Source of the DNA: Areca catechu
Lineage: Eukaryota > Streptophyta > Magnoliopsida > Arecales > Arecaceae
Assembly: GCA_021397845.1 (NCBI GenBank)
Contig: CM038046.1
Location: 67,784,021-67,848,020, forward strand
DNA length: 64,000 nucleotides
Direction: 5' to 3'
Shown here: positions 20,946 to 31,690 of the stretch, in pieces
Layout of the letters: each line of letters starts with the position of its first letter
Numbering within the stretch: the stretch's first letter is position 1
Program-made: the position numbers and the translations under genes
The notes under the pieces: generated by a model
What the model was told of the DNA's origin: nothing
What the model saw: the letters and a program-made list of their open reading frames with translations, nothing else
Database searches by the model: none

Positions 20946-23318
20946 TGAAAGGGATATGCCCTACAAGCCAATCTATGTTGTATCTCCCAAACCATTGTAA
21001 TTGATAATATTCTAATAAAGGCATTATTTCTCATCATACGCTGTGTTTATTATTATATGATGAACCCCATAGATTAGGGCTATGATTTTAGGGTTATGAT
21101 GAGATCATACCAGTGAGACCTAACGTCTTAAAATCTTAATCTAAAATATTCCTAATCAAAGGAACCTTGAGTAGGGGATCAGGGTTTTTCCGGTAAGACT
21201 AGCACATCCTATGTATACCGAATAGGGTGACTGCTCTCACAGTTACTTGTGTATGACACTAATACTAGGATGTGGGTGCTCATTAGAGAATGAGTTCACT
21301 GATATGATCCAACTAGAGAACATCTAATGGAGTCTTAGCTACATGTCAATAGAAGGTTCTCATAGTGGGAGTGGTACAAGTAATACTTTGACCTGAGACT
21401 GCCATAAGTACCTTATATACATGAATCCATGCTTTGGTTCAATTCTAATCATGACACTGAGTCAAGCATAGGATTGATACTGGGAATGGTGAATTGGATA
21501 TGAAGGTAATGAGTTGGTCAACAAGGAATCGATCACTCTTAGTAAGAGGAGAATGCATCCAGCTAGTTATCAATCGGATGATGATTCAGGGAATCTTTGA
21601 TCAAAGTAAAGATATTAGAGATGATTTCTAATATCAAGATAATTGAATCATCAATATAAGATTGATCAAGAAACGAATGTAATATTGGAATTGATATATA
21701 TCCATATACATAATTATATTCTAGGTGCAGGCTGATCGAAGGATTTAATTGTACGGTAACTTTCCACTGAAGTGTACTTTTGGTATTTCACCAGAATTTC
21801 CATATCTTCTGGGTAGACATGACACATTGCTAGACGTCAATCTTGTCTTGTGGATTAATTAAATTGAATGATCACTTATTAGGAAGGGTCCTAATTGATC
21901 ATAATCAGGTAAGCCTGATTTGACCTAAATCGATTAGAAATAGTTCTAATCAAATTAGGTCAACTTGTGTTCGAACCCACTGCTGGCTAGATGTGGAACC
22001 CAATGGGTCACACACTTAAGAGAATTGATCAAGGGTTTAATTTTGTAATTAAATCATTTTGCATGATGACACTCTAGCAGGTGTTGCAAAACCTAGCTTC
22101 TATTCGAATTAGATTCGAATTAGGGTTCCGGATTGATTCAATTTGGGTTCTAATTGGATCTAATTAGACCCTAATTGAGGTTATAGGGGTTATGGCTAAC
22201 CCTATTGGCTAACCATGCACCTAGGCTGGCCCCCCACCCGCCATTTGGATGAGTCCATGGTGCATGGACTCTTGGCACGCCCCACTTAATTCTCCGATGA
22301 ATTAAGATGGGGCGGCCTCATTTCTTAGAATTAGCACCTCAGATATGTCCCCTTGGATGGGAATCCAATGGTTGATGGGTTTTTAAGAAAGGAAGAAAGC
22401 ACCTATTGCTTCCCGGTTGCGTGAAATAACATCTCTTCGGAGATTTAAATTCGCGACTCCTTTCTTTTAAAAACATCGTGACTTTTCCTTTAAGAAATGC
22501 CGTGGGATTTATCCGGAAGGCCGTGAGAATGAAGGATGGGGCATGAGAAAATAGGGAAGAGGCGTGAGAAAAAAGGGAATGGTGTTTACAGAGAGTTGTG
22601 TTCTTTTGAGAAGACACCATTTTGTAGTCTATTTAAGGAACAGAGGCCTCGGGTGTTTTGGCTAATGTACAATAGAGATTTTTTTTATTTGTCTTTCCTT
22701 TCCAGGAGACTGATTCTTCCTTAGCTTGTTTAGGACAGAAGAGTTTCCCTTTTACAGAGTTCTCTTCTCTGTTGAAACTCAAGTCAAAAACAAGAGATAG
22801 GAAGAATCTCTCGAACGGTAAAAGAAAAGAAGATATACTCTGTTTCCTATTTCCTTTACATTAAGACATTAGTGTCTTAAATCCTCCTCCTCCTTCAAGA
22901 CAAGAGTGTATTCTGAGGACAAGGTCTTAAGAAAGGGAGAGGAAGAAGAAAGAAAGGAAGTAAGAAGTCCCTGCCGTGGAGTTTTTCAGCCATAGTCATC
23001 TTGAGATCTGGGAGAAGAATTCAAGTGAAGGAACCTTTTGAAGAAGCAAGCATCTTGATCAATTTTCTTGTGGATCACCATTGGAGGGTGGACATTTGGA
23101 TGCCTGGTGAATTCAAAAGGGTCATTCAACATCAAGTTTTGATCCTACATCAAAATTGGGTTTAGCGATAACAGGTTGGTGCCCTAATTCTAATAGTGTA
23201 GGTTTGCATGTTTCTCATATGTTTTAATTCTGAATAAGGAGATCCTGGCTAAGGGTTTTGGTGTAAATTTCATCATTTTGAAATTATCTTTCCACTGCGT
23301 TGCACCGGAACCATTTCA
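20946..23318 (+). repeat. A1 5' LTR (2373 bp)
   Basis: About 59 bp shorter than the 3' LTR, mainly because a hairpin-forming segment near 22243 is missing (compare 29738-29798). TATA-like CTATTTAAGG at 22629-22638. ORFs inside it recur in every A-family LTR only because the LTRs are copies. Confidence 0.95.
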
Positions 23319-23319
23319 G

Positions 23320-23332
23320 TGGTATCAGAGCC
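23320..23332 (+). promoter_or_regulatory. A1 primer-binding site (tRNA-iMet)
   Basis: TGGTATCAGAGCC one base after the LTR end. Confidence 0.95.
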
Positions 23333-23540
23333 ACCCTTATTACAGTTAAAACATATGAAAATTATTTATATATCTTTTTGTTGTAATCTCGCATGTTAGG
23401 GTTTTTAAACCCTTGAATGCTGATACACTTAGCACATTTATGGGATGAATGTATGTTTGAGAATATATGTTTGATGTGTGTCACTAATTAGGGTTTTTCA
23501 CTCAAACCCTAATTATTATAGAGATATGTTTAGTTTTGAA

Positions 23541-23618
23541 GTCATCATACTGAAATAAGGTTGCCCTGGCATAATGGTGGATCCATTATGTGGTAAATGG
23601 TTGTCCTAGTATGATGAC
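23541..23618 (+). promoter_or_regulatory. A1 leader two-tier stem-loop
   Basis: Outer arms GTCATCATACT (23541-23551) and AGTATGATGAC (23608-23618) pair perfectly over 11 bp. Inner arms CATAATGG (23570-23577) and CCATTATG (23583-23590) pair over 8 bp. Each side of the internal loop carries GGTTGYCCT. Same sequence in A2 at 45518-45595. Confidence 0.7.
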
Positions 23619-24013
23619 ACACTTAGCATATATTTTCTTATTTATAAGAATGATATGTTGATTGTAATACATTCTATAAGGATGTGCTGGCAATTTATAA
23701 ATCCCTCCTTTTAAAAATTATATTAAGTCTTAGTATATTTAACTAATAAGCATCACTAGTCATGATATACAATTGATCATTCGATGTCTAGAAAGGTGGT
23801 TCTGGGAAGGTAAAGAGAATTGTAGTTTTTAATTGGTTCCATTGACTGACCTGGCTAATTTTTATTGGTGTCTAGGAAAGCAACGGGGGGACTCCCACAT
23901 CTCTTCCACTTGCCTGGCCGATTTGATTAAATTTAAATCTTGACTAAAATGCTTAGTGTTAAAAAATACTATATATTGGCCTTCCTTCATGCTGGATCAT
24001 TATTGTGTTATGA

Positions 24014-24341
24014 ACCACATTAGGTTTGTTGTGTTATTTGCAAGACCTAATATGGTGATTGACATGATACTAGTCTAGTGCATATATATGCTTACAGTAT
24101 ATTCAGTATAATGCTTTGTTGTGTTATCTGCAAGGGCATTATATTTGAGTATTGATTGTTTCGAAATGAAAGGGTCTTGACTTAACTAGAACATTATGGT
24201 TGGTTGTGTTTTCTGCAAGACTAATAATGTTCTAGAGGCCAAGTTACTTCTTGAGAATTATATGAGATATAATTAGAAGAGTTTCCTACCTTTGAGCTTA
24301 TAAAAGATTTGTTGTATTTTCTGCAAGATCTTTTATAAGTT
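24014..24341 (+). promoter_or_regulatory. A1 leader array of four hairpins with a common 19-nt loop
   Basis: Loop cores: 24026-24044, 24116-24134, 24201-24219 and 24309-24327, consensus TTGTTGTGTTWTCTGCAAG. Arms: 24014-24025/24045-24056 (12 bp, one C-A mismatch); 24105-24115/24135-24145 (11 bp, two G-U type); 24186-24200/24220-24235 (15 bp, one bulge); 24295-24308/24328-24341 (14 bp, one G-U). The four stems are unrelated in sequence, so the pairing and the loop look like what matters. It lies between the primer site and gag in the RNA leader. Role unknown; packaging, Gag binding or translation control are possible. Confidence 0.85.
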
Positions 24342-24431
24342 ATTAAGATCTCAATCTCACTAAGAAAACCCGGTCAGGGTTCTTCTCGATTATCATAGTG
24401 AGGGCTATGATTTTTGATAAAATAGTGGGAG

Positions 24432-24465
24432 ACATAATTAAATTGAAGACCTAATTTAATTATGT
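24432..24465 (+). promoter_or_regulatory. A1 leader hairpin near gag start
   Basis: Perfect 13-bp stem ACATAATTAAATT (24432-24444) / AATTTAATTATGT (24453-24465) with loop GAAGACCT. It ends 53 nt before the gag ATG at 24519. Fully conserved in A2 (46404-46437). Confidence 0.75.
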
Positions 24466-24518
24466 AAGTCATTTCATGGTTGTTTCCTTATGTATTGTTC
24501 TTTATTAAATGTAGATAA

Positions 24519-25340
24519 ATGGCATCTTCATTATCACTGCGAAGTATCTTAGACACCAACAAACTGACTGGTCCACACTATGTGGACTGGTTCAGAAATT
24601 TAAAGATTGTACTGAGTTCAGAAAAACTTTCTTATATTCTTGATACCCCTAGTCTTAATCCACTAGGGGAAGATGCCACAGAGGAAGATATGGCCATATA
24701 CAAAATGTGGTAGAATGACTCCCTTACTGTCAAGTGTATCATACTAGCCTCTATGATCAATGAGTTACAGAGACAGCATGAAAGCATGGATACTCAATCC
24801 ATAATGCTCAATTTAAAAGAGCTTTATGGAGAACATAGCAGAACTGCTAGATATGAAATATCTAAGCAGTTATTCTGTGCTAGGATGAAAGAGGGAACAT
24901 CCGTTCAGGATCATGTTCTGAAGATAATTGACTTAATCACCAAATTTGGTCAATTAGGTTTTATTATGGATGGGGAGTTGAATCAGGATTTAATCCTGCA
25001 ATCACTCCCGGAGTCATTTTCTCAATTTGTCTTGAATTATCACATGAACAAACAGAACACTTCCTTGCCTGAGCTGTTAAATATGTTAAAAATTGCGGAG
25101 AGCCACGTTAAAAAAGAAAAAGCTCTACTTCTTCTTGTTGATAAGACCAATAAGAAGAAATCAGGCAAAAAGGGTTTTAATAGGAGGCTAAACCCTAAGG
25201 GTGGCATCAATAAGAATAAGAAAGGAAAGAAGGCCTCAAAACAGTCAACCTGTTTCTTTTGCGGCAAAGCGGGACATTGGAAAAGAAATTGCAAGGCTTA
25301 CCTTGCAACTGTGAAGCCTGGTGCATCAGATGCACCAAAA
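24519..25340 (+). pseudogene. gag: A1 gag
   Basis: Starts MASSLSLRSILDTNKLTG, the usual N-terminus of plant copia gag proteins, with YVDWFRNLKIVL and later EGTSVQDHVLKI. A basic linker leads to the zinc knuckle CFFCGKAGHWKRNC (about 25252-25293). The start is the first ATG after the leader hairpins and is shared with A2. A TAG at 24711-24713 replaces the Gln read in A2 (KMWQND). Gag forms the particle and binds RNA. Confidence 0.9.
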
Positions 25341-26700
25341 GGTATGTATGAGATACATGCTATATTTACATTAAATTCATCTATATCAAATACTTGGGTA
25401 TTGGATACCGCTTGTGGTTACCATATATGCAAATCTTTGCAGGACCTCCACAAGCTTAAAGTATTGAAGGAAGGTGACTTCAATCTCTACGGTGCTAGTG
25501 GTGATATCATCCAAGCAGAAGCTGTAGGAACCTATATTCTGAAGTTGCCTTCAGGGAAGATCTTGGAGTTATAAAATTGTTATTATATGCCTAAGATTAT
25601 TAGGAACATTATGTCTATTCCTTTGTTATTAAAACAAGGATATATAATGGATGTAACGAGCACTTGTTGCTCGATAATGTTGTTTAATAAAATTATTTGT
25701 TCTGGAATATTTAGCAATGGGCTCTTAATTCTTTCTTCCAATGATAGTGTTTTTCATGTCAATAATAAAAGAAAACGAAAAGATTGTAATGATACTTTAC
25801 TTTGGCATCATCGACTTGGTCATGTTAATGAGTCTAGGATAAGCAAGTTATACAAGAAAAAATTTCTTGATCCTTATGAGTATAAATCATTAGGAACTTG
25901 CGAATCATGTCTCATGGGTAAGATGACCAAGACTCCATTTACTGGACATGGAGAAAGGTCAACTGAGTTATTAGGACTTATACATACTGATGTATGTGGT
26001 CCAATGACAACTCAGGCCAGAGGTGGATACTCATATTTTATCACTTTTACAGATGATTTATCTAGGTTCGGATGTGTGTATCTTATGAAACATAAATCTG
26101 AAGCCTTTGATAAATTTAAGGAGTATCGAAGTATGGTCGAAAAACAAACCGAGAAAAGTATTAATGTTCTTCATTCTGATCGAGGAGGAGAATACTTATC
26201 CACGGAGTTTTTAAACTATCCTAAAGTTAATGGAATTCTTTCTGAATGGACCCCTCCTTATACACCCAGCTAAATGGTATAGCTGAAAGGAGGAATCATA
26301 CCTTATTAGATATGGTACGATCCATGATGTGCTTCATAAATTTACCCATTTCCTTTTGGGGTCATGCCATAGAAACTACTGTTTACATTCTGAACAAGGT
26401 ACCTTCTAAATCCGTTGTTAGTACTCCATATGAAATTTGGAGTGGAAAGAAACCGTATCTTAAATATTTTAAGGTACGGGGATGTCCAGCTAATATTAAA
26501 AGAAATTTTGGACATAAGTTGGAACCTAGAGTGGATAAATGTTTATTTGTAGGATATCCTAGAGAGGGTAGAGGTATCTGTTTTACCATCCTACTGAACA
26601 AAAGATTTTTGTCAGCAGGCATGCCACTTTTCTAGAAAAAGAGTTCATTTTACAAAAGGGCAATGGTAGAACTATTAAACTTGGAGAAGTACAAAAAACA
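25341..26700 (+). pseudogene. pol: A1 protease and integrase
   Basis: Protease site reads WVLDTACGYHIC (about 25395-25430): D-T-A, not D-T-G/D-S-G, and A2 has the same. A stop at 25572-25574 (Glu in A2). Pre-integrase region LWHHRLGHVNES ... CESCLMGKM (25800-25925). Integrase core IHTDVCGPMTT (Asp 1), HSDRGGEYLS (Asp 2, about 26175) and, after a one-base deletion near 26268, LNGIAERRNHTL (Glu, about 26285). A second one-base deletion near 26577 shifts the frame again. Confidence 0.9.
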
Positions 26701-28428
26701 TAGATAGACAGTTCTCAACCATTAGAACATATAGTTAGGACAGAACCAGAACACAAAACTCCTCCCCGTAGGTCTTATATAGTGTCACGGGTACCTGAGA
26801 GTTATGGGTTTATTATTGAAAATAATGAAGTCCAAGTCTTTCAAAATGATGAACCTCTGACCTATATGGAAGCTATCTTAAGTACTGATTCAGATTGATG
26901 GCAAGAAGCAATGGAATCCGAGATAGACTCTATGTATGTAAACCAAGTATGGTCTTTGGTCGATGCACCAGAGGGTGTTAATCCTATTGGATGCAAATGG
27001 GTCTATAAGAAAAAGATTGGGGTTGATGGCCAATTTGAAACCTATAAAGCCAGATTAGTGGCAAAATGTTTTAGACAAAAATAGGGAATTGATTATGATG
27101 AAACATTCTCACCTTTTGCCATGCTCAAATCAATTCAGATTTTACTTGCTATAGCAGCATACCATGATTATGAGATCTGGCAGATGGATGTGAAGACTAC
27201 ATTCCTCAATGGTTTCTTTGAGGAAGAAGTCTACATGTCACAGCCAGAAGGTTTTATTTCAAAGAATAAACCTAATCAAGTATGCAAGCTAAAGAAATCC
27301 ATTAATGGATTAAAGCAAGCTTCAAGGAGTTGGAACATCCGCTTTGATGAAACTATTAAAAGGTTTGGTTTTATCAAAAATGTGGATGAACCCTGTGTTT
27401 ATAAGAAGACTAGTGGGAGTGCCATAGTCTTCTTGGTTCTGTATGTAGATGACATACTCCTCATTGGAAATGATATCCCAATGTTACAATCAGTCAAGGT
27501 TTGGCTATCAAACCAGTTTTCCATGATAGATTTGGGAGAGGCATCCTATATACTAGGTATTAAGATCTATAGAGATAGATCTAAGAGGATGCTACGTTTA
27601 TCCCAATCTAGGTACATTGACTTAGTGCTGAAAAGATTCAGCATGGATGAAAGTAAAAGTGGTTATCTTTCTATGAGTCAAGGCATACATCTTTCTAAAA
27701 GGATGTCTCCAAAGACACCTGAAGAAAGAAATAGAATGAATTCTATACCTTATGCTTCGGCAATAGGGTCCATAATTTTTGCCATGTTATGTACCAGGCC
27801 TGATGTGACATATGCTTTAGGCATTGTCAGTAGGTTTCAGGCTGATCCAGGAGAGGATCATTGGAAAGCAGTTAAAAATATTCTTAAATACCTGAGAAGA
27901 ATTAAGGATATTTTTCTGGTTTATGGTGGTTCTGATCTTAAACTAAAAGCTTATTCTTATTCTAGTTTTCAATCAGACCCTGATGATAGCAAATCCATTT
28001 CGGGATATGTTTTTACCCTAAATGGTGGAGCAGTGAGTTAGAAAAGTACCAAGCAGCAGACTGTAGCTGACTCAACCACAGAGGCAGAATACATAGCTAT
28101 CAGTGAAGCCGCCAAGGAAGCAGTCTGGATGAAGAAGTTCATCACAGAGTTGGGTATTGTTCCTGAGATTGAAAACCCAGTGCCACTTTTCTGTGACAAC
28201 ACTAGAGATGTTGCTCAAGCTAAGGAACAAAGAGCTCATCATAAGTCCAAGCACATTCTGAGACGCTTCCATCTCGTCCGAGAAATAGTAGAAGTACAAG
28301 ATGTCTACATAAATAGAGTTGATACAAAGAACAATGTAGTAGACCCGTTCACTAAGGCTCTACCACAGCGAGAGTTTGATCGCCACCTCGAGTGTATGGG
28401 ACTAAGATTTAAAGGCGATTCGCTTTAG
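26701..28428 (+). pseudogene. pol: A1 reverse transcriptase and RNase H
   Basis: After stops near 26701 and 26896, RT reads NPIGCKWVYKKKIG, then a TAG at 27082-27084 that A2 shares, then EIWQMDVKTTFLNG, and the active site YVDDILLIG (about 27442-27468), intact. RNase H: DSTTEAEYIA (about 28074), FCDNTRDVAQAKE (Gly-Ala altered to Arg-Asp), HHKSKHILRRFHLVREIV and a C-terminus ending at 28428. It would make cDNA from element RNA. Confidence 0.9.
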
Positions 28429-28442
28429 TGCAAGTGGGAGAT

Positions 28443-30874
28443 TGAAAGGGATATGCCCTACAAGCCAATCTATGTTGTATCTCCCAAACCATTGTAATTG
28501 ACAATATTCTAATAAAGGCATTATTATTCATCATACGCTGTGTTTATTATTATATGATGAACCCCATAGATTAGGGCTATGATTTTAGGGTTATGATGAG
28601 ATCATACCAGAGAGACCTAAAGTCTTAAAACCTTAATCTAAAATATTCCTAGTCAAAGGAACCTTGAGTAGGGGATCAGGGTTTTTCTAGTAAGACTAGC
28701 ACATCCTATGTATACTGAATAGGGTGACTGCTCTCACAGTTACTTGTGTATGACACTAATACTAGGATGTGGGTGCTCATTAGAGAATGAGTTCACTGAT
28801 ATGATCCAACTAGAGAACATCTAATGGAGTCTTAGCTACATGTCAATAGAAGGTTCTCATAGTAGGAGTGGTACAAGTAATCCTTTGACCTGAGACTGCC
28901 ATAAGTACCTTATATACATGAACCCATGTTTGTTTCAATTCTTATCATGACACTGAGTCATGCACAGGATTGATACTGGGAATGGTGAATTGGATATGAA
29001 GGTAATGAGTAGGTCAACAAGGAATCGATCACTCTTAGTAAGAGGAGAATGCATCCAGCTAGTTATCAATCGCATGATGATTCAGGGAATCTTTGATCAA
29101 AGTAAAGATATTAGAGATGATTTCTAATATCAAGATAATTGAATCATCAATATAAGATTGAGCTAGAAATGAATGTAATATTGGAATTGACATATATCCA
29201 TATCCATAATTATATTCTGGGTGCAGGCTGATCGAAGGATTTAATTGTACGGTAACTTTCCACTGAAGGGTAGTTTTGGTATTTCACCAAAATTTTCATA
29301 TCTTCCGGGTAGACATGACACGTTGCTAGACGTCAATCTTGTCTTGTGGGTTGATTAAATTGAATGATCACTTATTAGGAAGAGTCCTAATTGATGATAA
29401 TCGAGTAAGCCTGATTTGACCTAAATCGATTAGAAAGAGTTCTAATCAAATTAGGTCAACTTGTGTTCGAATCCACTGCTAGCTAGATGTGGAACCCAAT
29501 GGGTCACACACTTAAGAGAATTGATCAAGGGTTTAATTTTGTAATAAAATCATTTTGCATGATGACACTCTAGCAGGTATTGCAAAACCTAGCTTCTATT
29601 CGAATTAGATTCGAATTAGGGTTCCGGATTGATTCAATTTGGGTTCTAATTGGATCTAATTAGATCCTAATTGAGGTTATAGGGATTATAGCTAACCCTA
29701 TTGGCTAACCATGCACCTAGGCTGGCCCCCCACCGCCCCTTAGCATTTTCACACCAAAATGCCAAGAGTCCATGCGCTAATGGACACTTGGCGCGCCATT
29801 TGGAAGAGTCTATGGCGCATGGACTCTTGGCGCGCCCCACTTAATTCTCCGATGAATTAAGATGGGGCGGCCTCATTTCTTAGAATTATCACCTCAGATA
29901 TGTCCCCTTGGATGGGAATCCAACGGTTGATTGGTTTTTAAGAAAGCAAGAAAGCGCCTGTTGCTTCCCGGTTGCGCGAAATAACATCTCTTCGGAGATT
30001 TAAATTCGCGACTCATTTCTTTTAAAAACATCATGACTTTTCCTTTAAGAAAGGCCATGGGATTTATCCGGAAGGCCGTGAGAAGGAATGATGGGGTGTG
30101 AGAAAATAGGGAAGGGGCGTGAGAAAAAAGGGAATGGTGTTTACGGAGAGTTGTGTTCTTTTGAGAAGACACCTTTTTGTAGTCTATTTAAGGAACAGAG
30201 GCCTCGGGTGTTTTGGTTAATGTACAATAGAGTTTTTTTTTTATTTGTCTTTCCTTTCCAGGAGACTGATTCCTCCTTAGCTTTTTTAGGACACAAGAGT
30301 TTCCCTTTTACAGAGTTCTCTTCTCTGTTGAAACTCAAGTCTAAAACAAGAGATAGGAAGAATCTCTCGAATGGTAAAAGAAAAGAAGATATACTCTGTT
30401 TCCTATTTCCTTTACATTAAGACATTAGTGTCTTAAATCCTCCTCCTCCTTCAAGACAAGAGTGTATTCTTAGGACATGGTCCTAAGAAAGGGAGAGGAA
30501 GAAGAAAGAAAGGAAGTAAGAAGTCCCTACCGTGGAGTTTTTCAGCCATAGTCGTCGTGAGTTCTGGGAGAAGAATTCAAGTGAAGGAACCTTTTGAAGA
30601 AGCAAGCATCTTGATCAATTTTCTTGTGGATCACCATTGGAGGGTGGACATTTGGATGCCTGGTGAATTCAAAAGGGTCATTCAACATCAAGTTTTGATC
30701 CTACATCAAAATTGGATTTAGTGATAACAGGTTGGTGCCCTAATTCTAATAGTGTAGGTTTGCATGTTTCTCATATGTTTTAATCCTGAATAAGGAGATC
30801 CTGGCAAAGGGTTTTGGTGTAAATTTCATCATTTTGAAATTATCTTTCCGCTGCGTTGCACCGGAATCCTTTCA
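28443..30874 (+). repeat. A1 3' LTR (2432 bp)
   Basis: Begins TGAAAGGGATATGCC after AAGTGGGAGAT. Includes a hairpin pair at 29762-29827 built from CCAAGAGTCCA/TGGACWCTTGG arms beside GGCGCGCC. Ends CCTTTCA before the TSD CTTTG. Confidence 0.95.
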
Positions 30875-31185
30875 CTTTGGTCAAGAGGAGAACCAAACGA
30901 TGTGAACCACAACAACCTATATTTGATACATTGCCATCCAGTACAACGTATCCTTTGGTCGTGAACTTGATTTATGGACCACTCGATATATCCTCTCTAT
31001 ATCGAAGTCAATGTAGTCCTAAGGACTTCATCACATGAAAAGAGTTCATTACAGGGAAAAGTTAGATGTGATGAGCTGCCAAAATAATATTTATTAATTC
31101 ATACAAAGAGTACAATACTCAGCTCAATCGCCTACAGCCTAGGTGATTATCTTTGAGACAAAATTCCCAACAACTCTCACTTGTA

Positions 31186-31690
31186 CTAAAGCCAATCAGA
31201 ATAGTATCTAATACCCATTTTCCATTTACAAAAGTCGAACTCTTTTATTTCGAGGGCTTTAGTAAACATGTCGATCATATTTTCCTTTCCATCGATCTTC
31301 ATAAGATTGATGTCACCTCGTTCTACGATCTCTCGAATGAGGTGGTAGCACCGTAGAATATGCTTGGTCTGGTGATGAGCTTTCGGCTCCTTAGCTTGAG
31401 CAATGGCTCCAATGCTGTCACAGTACACTAGAACATGACCATCTAGGGAAGATGCCACCCCTAGCTCTCCAAGGAACTTCCGCAACCACATGGCTTCCTT
31501 CGCTGCATCTGATGCTGCAAGGTACTCTACCTCGCATACCGAGTCTGCAACTGTCGTCTACTTGGAAATTTTTTAGCATATCGCTTCTTCATTCAGGATA
31601 AATACAAACCCCGACACACTCTTGCTATCATCTCTGTCTGACTAGAAACTGGAGTCAGTATACCCCACAAGTTTTAAGTCAGATTCTCCA
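31186..31690 (-). pseudogene. C RNase H
   Basis: On the minus strand the 3' end of C's pol: VYCDSIGAIAQAKEPKAHH, HILRCYHLIREIVERGD and a final GIRYYSDWL before a stop at 31186. Upstream, the TEAEY-type motif is broken by a stop. The purine tract between this stop and the LTR reads AAGTGAGAGT on the minus strand. Homologous to A1/A2 RNase H, diverged. Confidence 0.85.

Larger units (their letters stand above)
20946..30874 (+). mobile_element. A1: full-length Ty1/copia element
   Basis: TSD CTTTG at 20941-20945 and 30875-30879. LTRs 20946-23318 and 28443-30874 begin TGAAAGGGATATGCCCTAC and end in TTTCA. iMet primer site, a 1.2-kb structured leader, gag-pol 24519-28428 and a short purine tract (AAGTGGGAGAT) before the 3' LTR. 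Total 9929 bp. A2 is a sister copy. Several stops and two one-base deletions in pol show this copy is inactive. Confidence 0.95.
18984..31172 (-). repeat. C left LTR (3' LTR of the element), interrupted by A1
   Basis: Segments 18984-20945 and 30880-31172. They join at CTCCTTTG|GTCAAGAGGA, which exists uninterrupted in the right LTR at about 57321-57338. A TATA-like GGATATAAGG is at 20051-20060 (minus). A 108-codon minus ORF (19752-20078) spans that TATA box and is not credible as a gene. Confidence 0.9.

Noticed and set aside
22339..22620. 93-codon minus ORF in the A LTR, also at 29894-30172 and 44338-44544
   Set aside because: The frames recur because LTRs are copies of each other; no start context, domain or selection evidence, and lengths vary with indels.
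23320..23332. tRNA gene fragments at TGGTATCAGAGC sites
   Set aside because: Only the 12-13 nt complement of the tRNA 3' end is present, at LTR borders; these are primer sites.
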